Source: Actinoplanes siamensis (lineage in GTDB: Bacteria; Actinomycetota; Actinomycetes; Mycobacteriales; Micromonosporaceae). Taken from it: a stretch of 64,000 bases of DNA. The stretch's first letter is position 1; the number at the start of each line of letters is the position of its first letter. This document shows, one piece after another, positions 57,701 to 64,000 of the stretch. The translations under genes were made by a program, and so were the position numbers. The stretch lies in the NCBI RefSeq assembly GCF_016862395.1, contig NZ_BOMW01000015.1, positions 1 through 64,000 on the forward strand, in the 5' to 3' direction. The notes below the pieces were generated by a model. The model worked only from the letters and a program-made list of their open reading frames with translations, had not been told where the DNA came from and did no database searches.

Positions 57701-60011
57701 CGGCACCACGCTGGACCGTACCGAGACCGCCCGGGACCTGCTGCGCGACCTGCGCGACGACGACACCGGGCAGCGTGAGTGGTTCGACAACCTGGCCGCC
57801 CGCGAGGTGCTCGCCGAACACGGCGTGGACAACGCCGTCGACTACTGCGCCGACCACGGCATCGAGGTGGGCAAACTCGGCCAGGTGATCGAGCGGACCG
57901 TCTACCGGGCCTGGGCCGGGGCGGTCATCGCCGGCGACGACCGGCTGGAGCCGCTGGCCGCGGTCGAGCGCAACGAGCTGGTCGAGGAGTTCCGCCGGCT
58001 CGACGCCGACCTGGCCCAGGACGCCGCCAGGACGATCATCGAGGCGCTCAACGCGCGGCGGCCCGCGGTCACCGACGACGGGGCGCCGGCGCTGATCCGC
58101 GCCGAAGGGGTCAAGCAGGACGGCCACCTGGCGGTCCGGGAGCTGTTGGCCCGCACCTGGGACGCGGCCGTCGCGCTGAAGCCCTGCGTCGTCGCGCCGC
58201 CCGCCGCGGTCAGCCGGTACCTGCCGGCCGGCCGGCACTTCGACGTGGTGATCATCGACGAGGCGTCGCGGATGACGGCGGCCGCCGCGGTCGCCTGCGC
58301 CTACCGCGGCGAGTCCCTGATCGTGATCGGCGACGACGCGCAGCTGCCCCCGGCCGGCGGCCACCCATCGGTGCTCGTGGTCGCAAACGACTGCGCCGCG
58401 TTCACCCGGCTGGCGCTCACCCGGCACTACCGCAGCCGCCACGAGTCGCTGATCGGCTTCGCCAACCACACCTTCTACCAGGACCGGCTGGTCACGTTCC
58501 CGAGCGCGCAGCGGGCCGGCGCGGACCTCGGGCTGGAGTTGCTGCCGCCGGTCGACGCGCCGGTCGAGGCCGCGCTGGTCGCCGAGCGGGTCGCCCATCA
58601 CTTCACCACCCGGCCGACCCTGTCCCTGGGCGTGGTCACGCTGACCGCGGGGCAGGCCGACGCGGTCGCGGACGCGGTGGAGACGGCGCTCGGCGCCCGC
58701 CCGGACCTGGAGCGGTTCCTCGGCGACGACCCGCTGACCGGCTTCTTCGTCAAACCGGCGGACGCGGTGCAGGGCGACGAGCGGGACGTGATCATCCTGT
58801 CCACCGGGGCGGACCTCGCCGCGGCGGGCGGTCCGGCGGGCGCGCGCCGGCTGGACGTGGCGATCACCCGGGCGCGCCAGCGCATGGAGGTGGTCACGGC
58901 GATCCCCGAGGCCGCCCGCGAGGAGCCGGCCGACGAGGGGGAGCGGCGGCTCGTGGCGTACCTCGAATCCGCCTGGGAGCCGATCCCGGCGCCCGCACTC
59001 ACCCCGCTGTCCGCATCGGTCGCGGCGGTCATCGAGAACTGGGGGTACGCGGTCACCCGCCAGGTGGGCGCGGGGCAGGGCCGGATCGAGATCGGGGTAC
59101 GGCACTCCGAGCCGGCCACCGGCGAGTACGCCCTGGGCGTGCAGTGCGACGGCCCCGGGTACGCCGCGCGGCCGCTGGCCCGGGATCGGGACCGGCTGCA
59201 CGAGCAGGTGCTGCACGGCCTCGGCTGGCACCTGCACCGGATCTGGAGCGTGTCCTGGTTCCACGATCGCGCCGAGGAGGAGGGCCGGCTGCGCGCCGCG
59301 ATCGAGAACGCCCTCGCCGTCCCGGACGTCTTCGCCGAACCCGACCTGGAACTGGTCACCCGCCCGGCGCAGCCGCCCGAGTGGGCGCTGCCCTACCAGC
59401 ACGCGACGCTGGAGCCGCTGCCGCCGGCCGCCCGGGTCAACGACCAGGTGGTGCGGGCGCTGCTGATCCGTACCGTGGAGAGGATCGCCGAGGTGGAGGG
59501 CCCGGTGCACATCGCCGTGCTGATCCGGCGGATCCGCGAGGCGTGGGGCATCAGCCGGGTCACCCAGCCGATCCGGCAGGCCATCGAGGACGCGATCGCG
59601 GCGTCGGCCGCCGGCTTCGACGGCACGTTCGTCACCGCGGCCGAGGCGCCGATCCCGGCGGTCCGCGTTCCCGGCGACGGGGTGAGCCGCAAGCCGGAGC
59701 AGGTGGCCGAGTCCGAGCTGCAGCTGGCGCTGGAGTACCTGGTGCTGGACGCCGGGCTGGTGGAGAGCGACGACCTGCTGGCGGCGGCGGCCCGGTTGTT
59801 CGGGTGGAGCTCGAGCAAGGCGGGGGCGGCGCGGCTGGCGGCGATGCTGGACGATCTGGTGGCCGGCGGGCGGTTGATCGCCCACCGGAACGGGTTGATC
59901 GCCGCGCCGGAGACGGACCTGCTGGACCTGCCGGACCCGGCGACGCTGCCACGGCGTGCGGGCACGGCGACCGTCGGCCTGGAAACCTCCGAGCGCGCCG
60001 CCCGCCACTGA
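54768..60011 (+). CDS. Second giant DUF4011-type helicase with nuclease-like and DUF3320-like tail
   Basis: A 1747-residue paralog of the protein at 20741. The N-terminal DUF4011-like domain (RPALAAWRDGLTDPAADDRLIDL) is followed by an SF1 helicase with Walker A DGPPGTGKSQT (Lys281), Walker B VVIIDEASRMTAAAA (Asp1164-Glu1165), VQGDERDVIILSTGAD and RLDVAITRARQRMEVV. The REase-like domain has IEIGVRH and GVQCDGPGY; the residue recalled as catalytic Glu is Gln1459. Beyond it lies a ~200-residue DUF3320-like tail (VNDQVVRALLIRTVERIAEVEG; VLIRRIREAWG) missing in the first copy. ATG 54768 is chosen over an in-frame ATG at 54747 that lies inside the inverted repeat. Likely acts on nucleic acid; role unknown. 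Confidence 0.85.
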   Translation: MRPDDAEGRTGPDDDVRPALAAWRDGLTDPAADDRLIDLPRTGAGVVEITGPGPAAVVDRLRTGRDWAFGQGSGRLATELSSDALQTMLRHLRRHAHQQSVDRGEDVLHLATGLLHWQDGAGTAHTSPILLTPVELVALGPGDVPRLRAATGDPVLNPALARRLREHGVELTADHARLRERIAGKPGWRVADAVVLSCFDLAAEAIRQDLDEHERQILAHPVVRALAAEDGDLAFEPVPAGQLDERDIPLLLDVDADQRVCVAAALDGHSFLIDGPPGTGKSQTVATMIGALAHAGKRVLFVSETASALDVVQRRLAAAGLGNYLLDLHGQRAGRRQVAAALAAALEAVPLPPPGLDEVDRHTLADRRERLTAYAKAVNEPREPLGRSLHEIVGRWSRLDGVPESPAPALQPLALTEDALDRIRTAAERLAGAWRPATERSGFRWREVIEKEPLAGALDEAQLALDALTAATDALGPLATAFHVRLPVDAAVLNGLARHAAARPAAAADHWLTAASLRPVHEAAQTLARLAADVRQAEEQARARTGVSAAVLAEQDIAELPAQPRLDPPAVELAPLTAATAKALAGRFAADADELEHQQRDLDRITGRLGLPDVLHFSDVELVTVIAELGARPDKPEPAWFGPGAQASVHAAAGGLRRHVEAVAEARALAREFFTEAVLHEPVEDLAERFATVHRGVRKFLAGYRWDKETVAALAEPGVSAEEAVAQLPLAVAWRRANEGLIAAERQHAALLGRYWRRLDTDFLAIGRALETVGEVLRVTPAEALPAIIDYVCNRGGDGAVLRTVTEARDVFRHWRATLRDEPEAAARPVLGLGTVPDAVAWLRAQVGPLSAAAETVGQLDAIVGGELDLGAAVEIAAVRGRVVESVRALAEAEPGLRAALGETYRGRDTDLRAVEAALNWAAHARTLRTGADAALTVEQAAALRSERDVDLSALIERWQRARQRIIDAFGPARQVRLGTTLDRTETARDLLRDLRDDDTGQREWFDNLAAREVLAEHGVDNAVDYCADHGIEVGKLGQVIERTVYRAWAGAVIAGDDRLEPLAAVERNELVEEFRRLDADLAQDAARTIIEALNARRPAVTDDGAPALIRAEGVKQDGHLAVRELLARTWDAAVALKPCVVAPPAAVSRYLPAGRHFDVVIIDEASRMTAAAAVACAYRGESLIVIGDDAQLPPAGGHPSVLVVANDCAAFTRLALTRHYRSRHESLIGFANHTFYQDRLVTFPSAQRAGADLGLELLPPVDAPVEAALVAERVAHHFTTRPTLSLGVVTLTAGQADAVADAVETALGARPDLERFLGDDPLTGFFVKPADAVQGDERDVIILSTGADLAAAGGPAGARRLDVAITRARQRMEVVTAIPEAAREEPADEGERRLVAYLESAWEPIPAPALTPLSASVAAVIENWGYAVTRQVGAGQGRIEIGVRHSEPATGEYALGVQCDGPGYAARPLARDRDRLHEQVLHGLGWHLHRIWSVSWFHDRAEEEGRLRAAIENALAVPDVFAEPDLELVTRPAQPPEWALPYQHATLEPLPPAARVNDQVVRALLIRTVERIAEVEGPVHIAVLIRRIREAWGISRVTQPIRQAIEDAIAASAAGFDGTFVTAAEAPIPAVRVPGDGVSRKPEQVAESELQLALEYLVLDAGLVESDDLLAAAARLFGWSSSKAGAARLAAMLDDLVAGGRLIAHRNGLIAAPETDLLDLPDPATLPRRAGTATVGLETSERAARH

Positions 60012-60339
60012 CCCACCACCGCGCGTGCGGCAGCGCGTGATCCGTCAACGGGCGTCCAGCAGCGCGTCGTTCACCACGGCGCCTCGCGCCCAGGCGCCGC
60101 CGACGGCGCGCCGCCGGGCATGGGGCCGTCCCGGCTCGCTGCGCCCTGCTGGCGGGCGGTCCGGTTGGTTCTCATGGATGTCTCGCGGCCCGTACGGCAA
60201 CCAGGAGGACCAGTCGGACCCCGACCCGGGCCGGGGCGGGGCGGGCGCTGGATCCCCGCGCGAGTGGGAAACCTCCGGGGGTTGTGAGCCGGTTCACGCG
60301 GCCGTAGGGTTACTGGCGAGTTAAGTACACGCCGGAAGA
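60012..60339. other. 328-bp intergenic region with possible TetR-type operator
   Basis: No gene is seen. TTACTGGCGAGTTAA at 60310-60324, 15 bp before the acyl-CoA dehydrogenase start, resembles the TTACnnnnnGTAA-type palindromes that TetR-family regulators use at fatty-acid genes in actinomycetes; the right half has one inserted T, so it is tentative. The rest is G+C-rich without clear motifs. Confidence 0.35.
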
Positions 60340-61557
60340 ATGGGCACCGCTGTGGAGTTCTGGCTCGATCTCAACGAGGAACAATCGGACCTGCGCGAGT
60401 GGGTGCACGGCTTCGCCGAGCAGGTGATCCGGCCGGCCGCCGCCGAGTGGGACGAGCGCGAGGAAACCCCCTGGCCGGTGCTCCAGGAAGCCGCCAAGAT
60501 CGGGCTGTACGGCTTCGAGTTCCTGATCAACACGTGGTCCGACAACACCGGCCTGTCGCTGCCGATCGCCAACGAGGAACTGTTCTGGGGCGACGGCGGC
60601 ATCGGCATGGCGATCTCCGGCACCTCGCTCGCGGTCGCCGCGATCTACGGTTCCGGCACGCCCGAGCAACTGGTCGAGTGGGTGCCGCAGTGCTTCGGCG
60701 ACGCCGGCGACCCCAAGGTCGCGGCGTTCTGCTCGACCGAGCCGGAGGCCGGGTCGGACGTCGGCTCGATGCGGACCCGTGCGGTCTACCACGAGGCCAC
60801 CGACGAGTGGGTGATCAGTGGCCAGAAGGCGTACGCGACGAACGGCGGCATCGCGAACGTCCACGTGGTCACCGCGAGCGTGGACCCGTCGCTGGGTTCG
60901 CGCGGGCAGGCCGCGTTCGTCGTCCCGCCCGGCACGAAGGGGCTGGCCGGGGCGAGGAAGCTGAAGAAGCTGGGGCTGCGCGCCTCGCACACCGCAGACG
61001 TCTTCCTGGACGACGTCCGGGTGCCGGGGAGTTGCCTGCTCGGCGGCAAGGAGGCCCTCGACGAGCGCCTCGCGCGGGCCAAGGCCGGCGGGCGCAGGAA
61101 CGCCGCGATGCGTACGTTCGAGCTGTCCCGCCCCGCCGTCGGCGCCCAAGCGATCGGCATCGCCCGCGCCGCGTACGAGTACGCGCTGGAGTACGCCGGG
61201 CACCGCGTCCAGTTCGGCCGCCCGATCATCGAGAACCAGGCTGTCGCGTTCGCGCTCGCCGACATGCGGATGGAGATCGACGCCGCGCGCCTGCTGGTCT
61301 GGCGGGCCGCGTGGATGGGCCGCAACGACAAGCCGTTCACGGCCGGCGAGGGCTCGATGTCCAAACTCAAGGCCGGCGAGGTGGCAGTCGCGGTCACCGA
61401 GAAGGCTGTGCAGATCCTCGGCGGCGCGGGTTACCTGCGCGAGCATCCGGTGGAGCGGATGTTCCGGGACGCGAAGATCTACACGATCTTCGAGGGCACC
61501 TCGGAGATCCAGCGGCTGGTCATCTCCCGCGCCATTTCCGGCATGCAGATCCGCTGA
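60340..61557 (+). CDS. Acyl-CoA dehydrogenase
   Basis: A 405-residue FAD enzyme of fatty-acyl-CoA oxidation. The three-domain fold is visible: N-terminal helices (LNEEQSDLREWVHGFAEQVIRP), the beta domain with CSTEPEAGSDVGSMRTRA and ISGQKAYATNGG, and the C-terminal bundle with YEYALEYAGHRVQFGRPI and the catalytic Glu in IYTIFEGTSEIQRLVISR. ATG 60340 follows GGAAG; GTG 60352 is an alternative. It is the first of three rightward genes for acyl-CoA metabolism, 5 bp before the ligase gene. Confidence 0.95.
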   Translation: MGTAVEFWLDLNEEQSDLREWVHGFAEQVIRPAAAEWDEREETPWPVLQEAAKIGLYGFEFLINTWSDNTGLSLPIANEELFWGDGGIGMAISGTSLAVAAIYGSGTPEQLVEWVPQCFGDAGDPKVAAFCSTEPEAGSDVGSMRTRAVYHEATDEWVISGQKAYATNGGIANVHVVTASVDPSLGSRGQAAFVVPPGTKGLAGARKLKKLGLRASHTADVFLDDVRVPGSCLLGGKEALDERLARAKAGGRRNAAMRTFELSRPAVGAQAIGIARAAYEYALEYAGHRVQFGRPIIENQAVAFALADMRMEIDAARLLVWRAAWMGRNDKPFTAGEGSMSKLKAGEVAVAVTEKAVQILGGAGYLREHPVERMFRDAKIYTIFEGTSEIQRLVISRAISGMQIR

Positions 61558-61562
61558 CCGCG

Positions 61563-63101
61563 ATGGACGCGCTTTTCGTCGGCGGTACGATGCTGCGGCG
61601 CGGGCTGCTCGATCCCGGGAATCCGGTCCGGATCGTGCGGCAGTTCGCGGCGCTGGGCCGGTGGGGCTTCGGGCTCGCCGGCGAACTGCGGCAGGCCGCC
61701 GCCCGCAGCCCGCGGCGGATCGCTGTCGTCGACGACGAGCGGCAGACGACGTACGCCCAATTGCTCGATCGAGCGGAGAAACTGGCCAGCGGCCTTCCGG
61801 CGGCGCCCGGGGAACGGGTCGGCGTCCTGTGCCGCAATTCGGCGCGGATGATCGAGGCATTGGTCGGCATCACCACGCTCGGCGCCGATCCGGTGCTGAT
61901 GAACACCGGTCTCTCGCCGGGTCAGCTAGCTGCCGTGGCCGAGGCTCAGGGCCTGCGGGCGCTGATCCTCGACGACGAGTTCGCCGCGAAGGTGGCCCTG
62001 GTCGACGGCCTGGAGAAGATCGGTGAGGAGCGCTTCGAGGAGCTGATCGCGACCGCGCCGCCGCGTTCGGCATCGGTCCCGCCGGAGCGCCCCGGCCGCA
62101 CCATAGTGCTCACCTCCGGGACCACCGGCGTGCCGAAAGGGGCCCGCCGGCCGACCCCGGGCGGATTCCGTCCGCTCTGTTCGGTGATCGACCGGATTCC
62201 CCTGCGCGCGCAGGATCGCGTGCTGATCGCCGCTCCGCTCTTTCACACCTGGGGATTCGCCGGCCTGCAGATCGCGCTGGCCCTGCGGGCGACCGTGGTG
62301 TTGCGCCGCAAATTCGATCCGGCGGCGATTCTCGACGATCTGAGAAAGCATTCCTGCACCGGGATGATCGCGGTTCCGGTGATGGTGCAGCAGTTGATGG
62401 AACTGCCGGAGCCGGCGGAGAAACCGGCGCTGCGGGTGGTCGCGGTGAGCGGTTCGGCGCTGCCTGGCGGGCTGGCCACCAGATTCATGGACCGGTACGG
62501 GGACGTCCTGTACAACCTGTACGGCTCGACCGAGGCGTCCTGGGTGTCGATAGCCACGCCCGCCGATCTGCGCTTCGCGCCGGACACCGCCGGGAGACCC
62601 CCGCACGGCACGCGGGTGGCGGTCCTCGGCGAGCACGGCGAACCGTTGCCGCCGGGCCGGGTCGGGCGGCTCTTCGTCGGCAACGAGATGCTGTTCGAGG
62701 GCTACACGAACGGCGCGTCGAGAGCCATGCACGAGGGTCTGCTGGCCACCGGCGACCTGGGGCACCTGGATCCCGCCGGCCGGGTCTACGTGGACGGCCG
62801 GGAGGACGACATGATCGTCTCCGGTGGGGAGAACGTGTATCCGGCCGAGGTGGAGGGCCTGCTCGCCGACCTGCCGCAGGTGCGCGAGGTCGCGGTGATC
62901 GGCGTGCCGGACGACGAGTACGGCCAGCGGCTCGCGGCGTACCTGGTGCTCCGGGACGGTGCGACCCTGGACGCGGAGGCGGTCCGCGAGCACGTGCGGC
63001 ACCACCGGGCGCGGTTCAGCGTGCCCCGCGACGTGATCTTCCTGGACGCGCTGCCCCGCAACGCCACCGGCAAGGTCGTCGGCCGCGAACTTCCGCGTTA
63101 A
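61563..63101 (+). CDS. Acyl-CoA synthetase (AMP-binding, FadD-like)
   Basis: A 512-residue ANL-superfamily ligase that activates a carboxylic acid with ATP and CoA. The P-loop IVLTSGTTGVPKGA, LYNLYGSTEASWVS (A5), LLATGDLGHLDPAGRVYVDGREDDMIVSGGENVYP (A7-A8) and the late lysine in PRNATGKVVGREL (A10) are intact. The ATG 61563 lies 5 bp after the dehydrogenase stop, so they are one operon; it likely supplies that enzyme with acyl-CoA. Its A10 lysine is the type of residue regulated by acetylation and Sir2 enzymes, but no evidence ties it to the one at 40658. Confidence 0.95.
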   Translation: MDALFVGGTMLRRGLLDPGNPVRIVRQFAALGRWGFGLAGELRQAAARSPRRIAVVDDERQTTYAQLLDRAEKLASGLPAAPGERVGVLCRNSARMIEALVGITTLGADPVLMNTGLSPGQLAAVAEAQGLRALILDDEFAAKVALVDGLEKIGEERFEELIATAPPRSASVPPERPGRTIVLTSGTTGVPKGARRPTPGGFRPLCSVIDRIPLRAQDRVLIAAPLFHTWGFAGLQIALALRATVVLRRKFDPAAILDDLRKHSCTGMIAVPVMVQQLMELPEPAEKPALRVVAVSGSALPGGLATRFMDRYGDVLYNLYGSTEASWVSIATPADLRFAPDTAGRPPHGTRVAVLGEHGEPLPPGRVGRLFVGNEMLFEGYTNGASRAMHEGLLATGDLGHLDPAGRVYVDGREDDMIVSGGENVYPAEVEGLLADLPQVREVAVIGVPDDEYGQRLAAYLVLRDGATLDAEAVREHVRHHRARFSVPRDVIFLDALPRNATGKVVGRELPR

Positions 63102-63130
63102 CCGCCCGTGTGCCGGGGTATCCGGCCGGC

Positions 63131-63940
63131 ATGCCCTCACGCTTTCACGACTACGACCGGGTCGCCGTCGTCACCGGTTCGGACTCCGGTATCGGCGAGG
63201 CCACCGCTGTCGCCCTGGCCAGGGCGGGTTTCGACGTCGGGGTGACGTACCGCTCCGACGAGGCCGGCGCGAACCGGACCGCCGGCCAGGTGCGGGACGC
63301 CGGCCGCCGGTCCGAGGTCCGCCACCTGGATCTGACCCGGCTTCCCTCGGCCGCCGAGGTGATCGACGACCTGGCGGACTCGCTGGGCGGCCTGGGCGTG
63401 CTGGTCAACTGCGCCGGCACCGGCATCGCGACGCCGGTGGCCGAGACGTCCTGGGAGGACTGGCGCGAGGTGCTCGCGGTGGACCTGGACGGGCCGTTCC
63501 TCTGCGCGCAGCGGGCCGCGCGCCGGATGCTCGCCGCCGGCCGCGGTGGGCGGATCATCAACGTGACGAGCGTCCACGAGCACGCCCCGCGGGTCGGCGC
63601 CGGCGCGTACTGCGCGGCGAAGGGCGGCCTGGGTCTGCTCACCAAGGTGATGGCGCAGGAACTGGCGGCGGCGGGGATCACGGTGAACGCGGTGGCGCCG
63701 GGGGAGATCGCCACCGAGATGACCGGGAACGAGGACGTGGATCCGCACACGATCCGGCGTCCGGGCATCCCGGCGGGGCGTCCGGGCGACGCCAACGAGG
63801 TGGCCGCGGTGATCGCCATGCTGGCGTCGCCGGAGGCGGCCTATGTGAACGGCGCCTCGTGGGTGGTCGACGGAGGGATGCTGCTGATGGGCCCGCAGGC
63901 CGGCTCGCACCTGGAGTCGGACCGCTGGCGCGAGGGCTGA
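63131..63940 (+). CDS. Short-chain dehydrogenase/reductase (SDR)
   Basis: A 269-residue classical SDR. The cofactor motif is TGSDSGIGEATA (TGxxxGIG), with LVNCAGTG as the NAG-like motif. The catalytic set is Ser in INVTSVHEH, Tyr in GAYCAAKGG (Y-x-x-x-K) and Lys. The basic YRSDEAG after beta-2 favours NADP(H). The ATG at 63131 (MPSRFHDYD) is chosen over the GTG at 63110, which reads MPGYPAGMPSR and lacks a ribosome site. It follows the acyl-CoA ligase by 29 bp and may reduce or oxidise a beta-ketoacyl or alcohol product. Confidence 0.92.
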   Translation: MPSRFHDYDRVAVVTGSDSGIGEATAVALARAGFDVGVTYRSDEAGANRTAGQVRDAGRRSEVRHLDLTRLPSAAEVIDDLADSLGGLGVLVNCAGTGIATPVAETSWEDWREVLAVDLDGPFLCAQRAARRMLAAGRGGRIINVTSVHEHAPRVGAGAYCAAKGGLGLLTKVMAQELAAAGITVNAVAPGEIATEMTGNEDVDPHTIRRPGIPAGRPGDANEVAAVIAMLASPEAAYVNGASWVVDGGMLLMGPQAGSHLESDRWREG

Positions 63941-63978
63941 GCACGGGCCAGGAGGCTCCGGAGCCGGCGTCCGGCTGG

Positions 63979-64000
63979 TCAGCGCTCCAGGATGGCTACG
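63979..64000 (-). CDS. Possible 3' end of a leftward gene running off the window
   Basis: Only six codons are seen on the minus strand, reading VAILER then TGA (63981-63979). It is convergent with the SDR gene, 38 bp away, a normal gene spacing. Too short to identify. Confidence 0.25.

Overview
The window is very GC-rich (roughly 70% or more by eye), with dense codon-biased genes, many GTG starts, 4-bp GTGA overlaps and several leaderless-type promoters (a TANNNT hexamer 6-7 nt before the start codon). Gene content (NDH-2, actinobacterial LexA, PhoX with a PHO box, many EPS genes, EAL/GGDEF proteins, DegT/PglC-type sugar genes) fits a chromosome of a high-GC actinomycete, most likely Micromonosporaceae/Actinoplanes-like. 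This assignment is inference; no rRNA or other marker is present.

Layout. 1-1504: type II NADH dehydrogenase (3' end outside). 2100-6107: four translationally coupled membrane/secreted genes of unknown function, with CopC-like and cupredoxin-like hints. 6129-7143: DUF1905 protein and lexA, followed by two tandem-repeat tracts. 7534-10598: methyltransferase, MFS exporter, small membrane protein. 10681-20624: exopolysaccharide locus (aminotransferase, PglC-like initiating transferase, GT4, Wzy-like, Wzx-like, GT2, Wzz/BY-kinase, CapD/PglF-like dehydratase). 20741-25576: a giant DUF4011-type helicase. 25889-28651: a three-domain penicillin-binding protein. 28652-30857: TetR/MFS efflux operon with paired operators. 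31015-33653: a decayed aldo/keto reductase behind an intact MerR-type promoter, overlapped by a GGDEF-EAL protein. 33841-35184: MaoC-like hydratase, a flavoprotein remnant and a LysE-type exporter.

35243-39730 is the most unusual part. A consensus-like promoter drives a 46-codon ORF, followed 19 bp later by three different radical-SAM enzymes in a row (AmrS-like, SPASM-type, HemW-like), then a LysE-type exporter in the same orientation. This looks like an uncharacterised peptide-modification (RiPP-type) operon; the small ORF is the candidate substrate.

40658-53053: Sir2 deacylase, a lipoprotein and a repeat protein, a PAS sensor with EAL effector, a hydrolase-like remnant beside LacI-type operators, PhoX phosphatase, a 2-hydroxyacid dehydrogenase, an orphan histidine kinase, an enoyl-CoA hydratase and an XRE-cupin regulator. 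53135-54703: flavoprotein-methyltransferase fusion. 54768-60011: a second giant helicase, paralogous to the first and carrying a similarly built inverted repeat plus GCTGCAAT element immediately upstream. 60340-63940: acyl-CoA dehydrogenase, acyl-CoA synthetase and SDR, a small fatty-acid-type gene set.
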